Source: Leptidea sinapis (Eukaryota; Arthropoda; Insecta; Lepidoptera; Pieridae). Taken from it: a stretch of DNA of 64,000 nucleotides. Each line of letters opens with the position of its first letter. Within the stretch, counting starts at the first letter, position 1. Below, in pieces: positions 57,172 through 64,000 of this stretch. The notes under the pieces were generated by a model. It did not search any database. It saw only the letters and a program-made list of their open reading frames with translations, and was not told the origin of the DNA. The translations under genes and the position numbers were made by a program. The stretch spans positions 13,835,001 through 13,899,000 of the forward strand of contig NC_066280.1 of NCBI RefSeq assembly GCF_905404315.1, given 5' to 3'.

Positions 57172-57814
57172 CTGCAAGCAACCACGGGGTGAGTCATTAA
57201 CCCTCCTCCCCCCACAATACCATCACCCTAGCAACCTTCGCCAGTACACGACGTGCAAATTAAAATATGTTTAATTGAAAAACGTGCACTCTCATCACTC
57301 TCAATGGGACAAAACTTTACTACTCTTAAATGAGTGACTGGGTTTTCATTCGCCTGCAATGTTAATACTTTGTTTAATGACAGTAAAATAATTTAGAAAT
57401 CTTTACATAAGCTGCCAATATTCGTAATGTTCAAAAACCTGAAGATGTTAGTAACCAACGATGGCAACTATCATTAATTTGTGAAGTGCCTAATTACAAA
57501 ATGAGGGTGTTTTTAAAAATTATTTTATGATCTGATTTTGCATTTAAATTCAATCATCATCAGAAGAGTCTAACGACAAATTTACTTTTTTTTTGCTAAC
57601 GGGAATTTTTTTATTTGGGTAAGTAAATAAATTTATTTCTGAAATTTTTTAAGCAATGTACTCACAAAGTAAGCGATTCTCTTTTCAGTTGTCATTTATT
57701 TTACATACGAGCTCTAATAAACAATTAATGCAGCCAATTTAAAGAAGTTTATCTACACTCATGCTTTAAATCCTCTATTAAAGATTCTAAGACAGTTTAT
57801 TGCCAACTTTAAAG

Positions 57815-57920
57815 CACCCAATGTCCTAATAACCATGACATCATCCAAACGAGTGTTGTAATGAAATTCAGTACAACATTACAACACTCGTTTGGATTAT
57901 GTAATGGTTACTAGGACTGG
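57815..57920. repeat. Long hairpin (about 45-bp arms)
   Basis: CCAAACGAGTGTTGTAATG at 57847 pairs with CATTACAACACTCGTTTGG at 57877. The arms extend outward to GTCCTAATAACCATGACAT and ATGTAATGGTTACTAGGAC with a few mismatches. The loop is about 11 nt. Probably a fold-back MITE; it ends about 20 bp before the target duplication of the RTE element. Confidence 0.75.
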
Positions 57921-57951
57921 CTACTTTAATGTTAGCAGAAATCTAACCGTT

Positions 57952-60900
57952 GCCGTGGGGTATCCGGCAGAGTAGAATAGACCTCCCTCACTCTTACCGA
58001 GGCGTCGTAAAAGCCGACTAAGGTATTTTGACGTCCGTAATATCATCAAGCTTTTGACGTCTCCGATCTTAGAGAAGGAAAACTTGAAATAAACCCGGTA
58101 TTCTGTCCCGCCGCTTAGGGGCTGGCTGTCAAACCCCAAAGACATCATACAGCCTAACAAACAATTACCGTCGGGAACATGGCTGTAGGAAAAAATACTG
58201 TAACTGTACCCCAGGGGGGTACCGGCAGAGCCGGAGAATCCCCTCCTCCTCCTGTATCTGCAGGACGAGGCTGCTCCTCGTATTCTGGGGGGAGCAACCT
58301 AACAGCTGTAGGCGGCGACGATATTCGCCATACGTCACGCCAAAACCTAAGTCCAAATTGTTCTCGCCGGGGCGGAAAGTGGGCATCGGAATGCCGTTTT
58401 GCGACTTTGAATGTTAGAGGAGGAATGAATGAGAAACTGGATGAAATTTACGAGTTAATGAATGAAAGAAAATTAGATGTGCTGTGTGTGAATGAGACAA
58501 AACGTAAAGGGAAAGAGATACTGACGCGCGGCCCGTTCACAGAAATATGGTCGGGAGTTCCAGATGAAGAACATGGCAGTAAAGGCGTCGGTATACTTCT
58601 TTCAGAGCGAATGGCAGAATGCATGCGAGAGTATGAGTGCGTAAGTCCCCGCCTTATCTGGGTCCGACTGAAAGTAGGTCTGACACCTCTATTTTTGGTA
58701 GGTGTATACGCTCCGGACTCTTCCCATAGTAAGGCGGTAAGAGAAGAATTTTGGGAACAAACGAGAGAAGTTTTGTTATTGCGTAAGTTGAATGAACGTA
58801 TTGTCATGCTTGGAGATTTCAATGCAAGGTTTGGAGTGAAGCGTGATGGGTATGAAAATGTGCTTGGGACGTTTGGGGATAAGAGTGTGAATGACAACGG
58901 CGTATACTTGTTAGATATATGTGTGGAGATGGGTCTGTCTGTGATGAATACGTGGTTTCAGCATAAGATGATACATATGTACACGTGGCAAAAGAAGGAA
59001 GGCAATGTTGTGTTAAGGAGTATGATAGATCTTGTGATAGTCGATGAAAGAATAAAAATGAAACTAGTGGATACTAGAGCCTATCGTGGACCAGATGTCG
59101 GCACAGATCACTATTTGGTAATTAGCAGAATAAGTGGTTTGTTTAAGCGCTGGCGGCACAGATCAAAAGGGTCAACTACTGAATTAGAACGTATAAAAGT
59201 GGAAAGATTGAAAGATCAGCAAGTAAAAGAGATGTATAAAAAGCAATTGAGTGAACAGCTAGAAAAAAGCTGGAGTGATGTTAATGAGGAAAGTGTGAAT
59301 GATGTATGGTCGGTATTTAAAACCAACATTATTAAATGTGCTGATGATGTATGCGGTGTGAGTAAAAGAAGGCGCAAGAAATGCCAAAATGCCGACTGGT
59401 GGGATGATGAAACTAGAAGAATGGTTGAGGAAAAGAAAAAAGCATGGCTGGATGTCTTGGCAATAGAAGCAACAAATAGAGCGAGTGGCGGTATGAATGA
59501 AGATAATGTTAAAGAAATCAAGGACAAATATAGATGCGTGAAAGCGAAAGTTAAAGAATGTATAGAGAAGAAAAGGAATGAGAAAAAGGTGAAATATAAG
59601 GAACAATTCGGCGCAAGTTTCCGAGATAATATAAAACTGTTTTGGAAACTCGTGAAAGAAGCGCGGGGAACAAATATAAATTCATCTATGAAACTGATTA
59701 GGAATGAACAAGGTGAGGTCATACATGAAGAAAGTATGATACTAGAGTGCTGGAAGAATTATTTTGAGAGCTTATACGAGAAAGATGTAAGTGAAAAAGA
59801 GCAAGAAGAGATAATAGATATGTTTGTGGACCCGAGTGATGAAATAGGTTTGGATGAAATTATGAAAGCGTTAAGAGGTATGAGGTCGGGAAAGTCTGCT
59901 GGGTATGATCGAGTGACGACTGAAATGTTGAAGGCTGGCGATGGACTAATAGTGAGCCTGCTGCATCGCCTTTTTAATTTATGTTGGAAACAGGGCCAAG
60001 TTCCAGACGATTGGACGAAGGCAGTGATTGTCCCAATTTATAAAGGCAAAGGCTCGCAGCAGGAATGTCAAAATTATCGCGGGATCAGCCTTCTTAGTGT
60101 TGTTGGAAAAGTGTATGCCAGAATATTGATTGAAAGAGTAATGAATGTGACTAATGACAAGGTATGGGATGTGCAAGCGGGATTTCGGAAGGGAATGGGA
60201 TGTACGGATCAAGTCTTTTCCTTACGCTGCATCACTGAAAAATGTCTGGAAAAAAACCAGAAAGTATATTGCGCGTTCATAGACTTGGAAAAGGCATATG
60301 ATAGGGTGAATAGAAAGGAATTATGGAAGGTCTTATCTATGTAGGGGGTGGACAATTTTCTGATAAGGGCTCTGAAATCTCTGTACAGGGATTCTCAAGC
60401 CTGTGTTCGTGTTAATGGTGCCTATACGGGCTGGTTTGATATCTCCAAAGGTGTCAGACAGGGTTGTGTAGCGTCGCCTTGGTTGTTCAACCTATTCATG
60501 GATAGATGCATGAATGATGTGAGAGAAATGCAATGTGGAATCAATATGGAAGGGTTGTGTGTTAAGTGCCTCTTGTACGCCGATGATCAAGTCATTTTTT
60601 CATCATCGGTAAATGAGTTGCAACAAATGATTGACTGTTTGAACGGGAGCTTTAAAGAGAGAGGTTTGAAAGTAAATGCAAGAAAGACGAAAGTGATGGT
60701 ATTTGAGAAGGATGAAAGGTTGACTGAGTGTACTATCACGATTGAAGATGAAAGGGTAGAACAAGTTACAGAATTCGTATATTTGGGTAGCATGTTTACA
60801 AGAGACGGAAGATTTGAAGGTGATATTGAAAGGAGAGTGACTGCGGGAAATTGTGTGAATGGAGCGCTGCATGCCTTTATAAACGGTAAGACTGTGCCAA

Positions 60901-61426
60901 TAGAAGCGCGAATGGCTGTACATAATGGAGTGCTTGTCGCCACGTTAATGTATGGAAGTGAGAGTTGGGTATGGCAGAAGAAGCATAAAAGCAGAATTAA
61001 CGCAGTTGAGATGCGATCACTGCGTAGTATGTGTGGGGTAAGACTGACTGATAGAATTCCGAATGCGGTAATACGAGCGCGCTGTGGTTTGAAAGAGGAT
61101 GTTGTGACAAGGACTGAAAAAGGGATGCTTAAATGGTTTGGACATGTGGAGCGAATGAGTGAAGAAAGAATGACGCATCAAATATATAAGGCAAGTGTGT
61201 GTGGGCAAGCCGGTCGCGGGAGACCTCGTAGAACATTCGTCGATCAAATTGGGGACGTTTTGAGAAAAGGAGAGGTCCGAAGCACCCGCAACCGGCGAGC
61301 ATGTATGAAAAGAGTAATGAATGTAGAGGAAGCGCGTGAGGTGTGTAAGGATAGAAGCAAATGGCATTCTATTGTCTCTGCCTACCCCGACGGGAACAAG
61401 GCGTGAGTATGTGTGTGTGTGTGTGT
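57952..61426 (+). mobile_element. RTE-like LINE, near full length, with target duplication
   Basis: AGAAATCTAACCGTT (57937-57951) and AGAAATCTAACTGTT (61427-61441) are 15-bp target duplications with one mismatch. The 5' UTR is about 230 bp and the 3' end is a (GT)n run directly after the stop codon. One long ORF with a single internal stop. RTE-like by APE endonuclease and RT style, a single ORF and a very short 3' UTR; Proto2 is an alternative. Confidence 0.85.
58179..61406 (+). pseudogene. RTE-like ORF: APE endonuclease and reverse transcriptase, one nonsense codon
   Basis: ORF of about 1075 codons from 58179 to TGA at 61404-61406, with only one stop inside, TAG at 60342-60344. Endonuclease motifs: ATLNVRGG, CVNETK, GVYAPDS, LGDFNARFG, IDLVIVDERIK, GTDHYLV. 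RT motifs: SGKSAGYDRVTTEMLKAG, VIVPIYKGKG, FIDLEKAYDRVNRKEL, GVRQGCVASPWLFNLFMD, LLYADDQVIF. C-terminus: MYGSESWVWQKKHKSRINA, KWFGHVERM and a GRGRPRRTF basic stretch. All catalytic residues that I can identify are present. The stop lies between RT motifs A and B, so the product would lack the YADD site. Confidence 0.85.
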
Positions 61427-61441
61427 AGAAATCTAACTGTT

Positions 61442-62149
61442 TCAAAATCTTTTATAGAGGATTCATATTATGGGTGTACATAAGGTCTTGTATGCAACTG
61501 TTGATAATTAGGTATTAAAAAACTCATATGATACTCTTTATCACCAACATTCGTGATTTAATACCCTTTATTACACAACAATGGCATAAATAACTATAAC
61601 TAATTGTGTAACTTTACAGCAATTCTCAAAATGCATATACACGTTCAAATATAGAAAAAAAACAACGTACACACAAGACTGTACTGTTGTGAAGATACAA
61701 AATATAAATAAATATCAAAATAATATATTCAAATTAGTCTCGTATTTTACTAACGCGTATAGTGTTTATGTGAAACTACATTCAATATAATAAAAAATAT
61801 TGCTTATAGATCTCTGTCTATAGACAAAGTTTATTAAGTGCTGTTTAAGTCACACAAAAAGTTTCACTTCTGAGATAACCCAACTAAACAGAATAGCACA
61901 CAATATAACCCAAGCAAGTTGCATGCACGGCGAGGTAGCAGGGTAGTGGGGGGAAAGGACAGAAAATACTACACAACTACTACTACAATACAGTAAAATA
62001 GACAAATTAATAATAAATTATTCATACATTTAGAAATAATAATAATACTTTATTCATAGTGTCCACCGTAAATGCAGTAAATATTTGTTATCTTATCTCG
62101 TTTAATTTTTGATAATCTAATACTAAATGTATGGGAGTGTTTAATATTA
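61442..62149. other. AT-rich sequence with a LINE-tail remnant
   Basis: Nothing coding is seen. AATAATAATAATACTTTATT at 62036 resembles LINE tails. A GC-richer patch (CACGGCGAGGTAGCAGGGTA at 61926) has no recognisable exon. Confidence 0.35.
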
Positions 62150-62335
62150 ATATTGAAGTTACACTTCTTAAGGCGCGTTATGAAAATATGATGAGAGACA
62201 GAGATGATACATCACTGTAACACAAAAGTAACAGGGTGAAGTTGGTTCCTAAAATTTTCTGAAGTTATTAGTTATTATTACTATTAGTTAATTTTCTGAA
62301 TTAGGATAGGCAAAGTGTTCAAGCCCGTAAAAAAA
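62150..62335 (+). repeat. Dispersed repeat R62, copy 1
   Basis: TTGAAGTTACACTTCTTAAGGCGCGTTATG, TAACACAAAAG, GGTTCCTAAAATTTTCT and ATAGGCAAAGTGTTCAAGCCC occur in the same order at 63800-63985. Non-coding; class unknown. Confidence 0.6.
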
Positions 62336-62754
62336 ATAATTGTCAAAGCCATCGTTGCAAGATTTTTACAATATTGTTCTACATACACACTTTTTTTTAT
62401 TCTTTTCGTTTAATTTTTAAAACCTTATTGAAGTCATTTTACTGATTAGTTAACGTAGTTTCGACATCATTTTAAAGTTTTTTGATATCTATAAATAATA
62501 GTTAGTGGTTGTGGTGCGTGGTTACACCCTGCATAACATATATTACTTCTACCTAAACTTATGTGTAATTTGTACTTATTTTTTCGTGGCGATGTTTGAT
62601 ATGTCTGATTTACTCTTACATTGTAATATTTGAGTATCTAATAGATTCCCCAACATATAGTTTGGTATAAGCGCTGACAATGATTCTGATTAACTGAGCT
62701 ATTTGAACACGGAAACGCTCTCAGTGTTATGAATATAGCCCAAATCATAATATC

Positions 62755-63245
62755 AGCCCAAATCATCATCAGCCGGAAGATGTCCACTGCTGGACAAAGG
62801 CCTCCCCCAAAGATCTCCACGACGATCGGTCCTGCGCTGTCCTCATCCACCGTATTCCCGACGATCTTGACCAGATCGTCGGTCCATCTTGTGGGGGGCC
62901 TACCAACACCTGCGTCTATCGATACGTGGTCGCCATTCGAGGACATTTCTGCCCCACCAGTCACCTGTCCATCGAAATATGTGCCCTGCCCACTGCCACT
63001 TCAGTTTCGCAATCATTTGGGTCATGTCGGTAACTTTGGTTCTCCTACGGATGTCCTCATTTCTGATTCGATCTCGCAGGTAAATTCTGACCATGGCCTT
63101 CTCCATTGTCCTCTGAGCGACCATGAGTTTTCTCATCAGGCCCATTTGTTAGTGACCACGTCTGTATACCGTAAATCATCACTGGCAACATACACTGGTT
63201 GAAAATCTTTGTAGTAAGACACTGTGGTATTTGGGATGAGAAAAT
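62755..63245 (-). pseudogene. C-terminal part of an RTE-like LINE ORF
   Basis: On - it reads GLMRKLMVAQRTMEKAM, RIRNEDIRRRTKVTDMTQMI, AKLKWQWAGHIFRWTGDWWG and RNVLEWRPRIDRR; after a frameshift near 62895-62905 comes GRPPTRWTDDLVKIVGNTVD. Then LCPAVDIFRLMMIWADI, where intact relatives end near the TGG and an ATGATG tail. Typical of an RTE family different from the one at 57952. 5' truncated. Confidence 0.75.
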
Positions 63246-63799
63246 TTTACGGAGCTTCCCGAACGCTTAACACAAAACATAAATAAAAATAATACAATAC
63301 ACAGTAAATACATTGTCTTACCAATAAGTTATAAGCATTGTGTTTTCCCCAATAAATCTTCTTGGTGTAAATTAATTTGTATGATACCAAACTAAATATT
63401 TTTTTTATTTTGTATTCTAAATCCAATAGTTCTCATACTTTTATATGTTTGTCCATTATATAGGATTCCTTATTTAAGTTCAAGTTATTAGTAAGTATTG
63501 GGTACAGAACTTTAATTATTTTAGGGATTGGCTCCGTCACTAGCGAAGTTGTCTAAATACTATTAACTGACATTCAAAACTTTCTTGATAGCTTGATTTA
63601 CCAACCCAAAACATTGTAGTTAATTACAATTCAAATGTAAAACTTATTTATCTAATATCGTAAAGCTATATTTTTTTAACACCATTACGTCCACCATTTC
63701 GTGTGGGCGTAACGGGCGTTAGTAATACTGCATTTGTTTGAAAAATTGTAACAGCATAGTTTTAATAGGAGTTTGAACTAGCTCATAGGTCAATTGAAA
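63246..63799. other. AT-rich sequence, nothing recognised
   Basis: No open frame of note and no repeat boundary apart from the start of R62 copy 2 at its right end. Confidence 0.35.
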
Positions 63800-63985
63800 A
63801 CTTTTTTGAAGTTATACTTCTTTAGGCGCGTTGTGAATAAATGATGAGAGTGAAATTTTAAGATGCGCGCGCATCAATATAACACAAAAGTTGGTTGCTA
63901 AAATTTTCTCACTTGCATTATTGTTTTTTGGTTTCTTCGTCCATTATTAGGACAGGCAAAGGGTTCAAGCCCATCCAGCCGTATT
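63800..63985 (+). repeat. Dispersed repeat R62, copy 2
   Basis: TTTGAAGTTATACTTCTTTAGGCGCGTTGTG, TAACACAAAAGTTGGTTGCTAAAATTTTCTC and GGACAGGCAAAGGGTTCAAGCCC match 62150-62335. Confidence 0.6.
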
Positions 63986-64000
63986 CGTTATTTAATAATT

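Noticed and set aside
59216..59722. 168-codon frame on the - strand
   Set aside because: Antisense shadow of the RTE-like ORF, which has clear endonuclease and RT motifs on the + strand.

Overview
The window looks like nuclear DNA of a moth or butterfly (Lepidoptera). It is AT-rich, with short GC-rich coding exons, long introns, and a dense load of repeats familiar from lepidopteran genomes: CR1/jockey-like and RTE-like LINEs, a CsRn1/Kabuki-type Ty3/gypsy element, hAT, mariner, TTA-target MITEs and tRNA-derived SINEs. The species cannot be named from the sequence.

Two host genes are present, and they converge. On the + strand, five exons (723-9699) encode the C-terminal 296 residues of U2SURP/SR140, a U2 snRNP-associated splicing factor: acidic region, DIDGVP motifs, cwf21 domain and RS/RE tail. 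On the - strand, eight exons (51506 down to 28497) encode the C-terminal 385 residues of a KIF21-type kinesin-4: the linker and the WD40 propeller, including a 43-bp terminal exon. Every splice junction listed keeps reading frame, so both look like functional genes. The upstream exons of both lie outside the window, apart from two weak KIF21-side candidates at 54228-54256 and 57138-57171.

The space between the genes (9.7-28.1 kb) is mostly a nest of transposons. A gypsy-type LTR element (10719-22492) has a hAT transposon (15878-21914, 8-bp target duplication) in its 3' LTR, and the hAT contains a LINE. KIF21 introns hold three more LINEs or LINE fragments, a dead mariner and many MITEs. At 57952-61426 lies a nearly intact RTE-like LINE with target duplications and one nonsense codon.

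The most unusual feature is a set of three tandem arrays (811-2182, 32649-34887, 43243-45144) in three coding exons of the two genes. Each unit is 168, 172 or 178 bp and consists of the last 126-162 bp of the exon, its 5' splice site and the first 10-42 bp of the intron. The arrays carry 8, 13 and 11 copies of a splice donor. They occur on opposite strands but always in the same orientation to transcription, and none includes a 3' splice site. The very long ORFs across them are artefacts of repetition. I know of no described class matching this pattern. Real biology and assembly artefact both need testing, but copy-to-copy variation in two arrays and a decayed copy at 2680-2746 favour real DNA.
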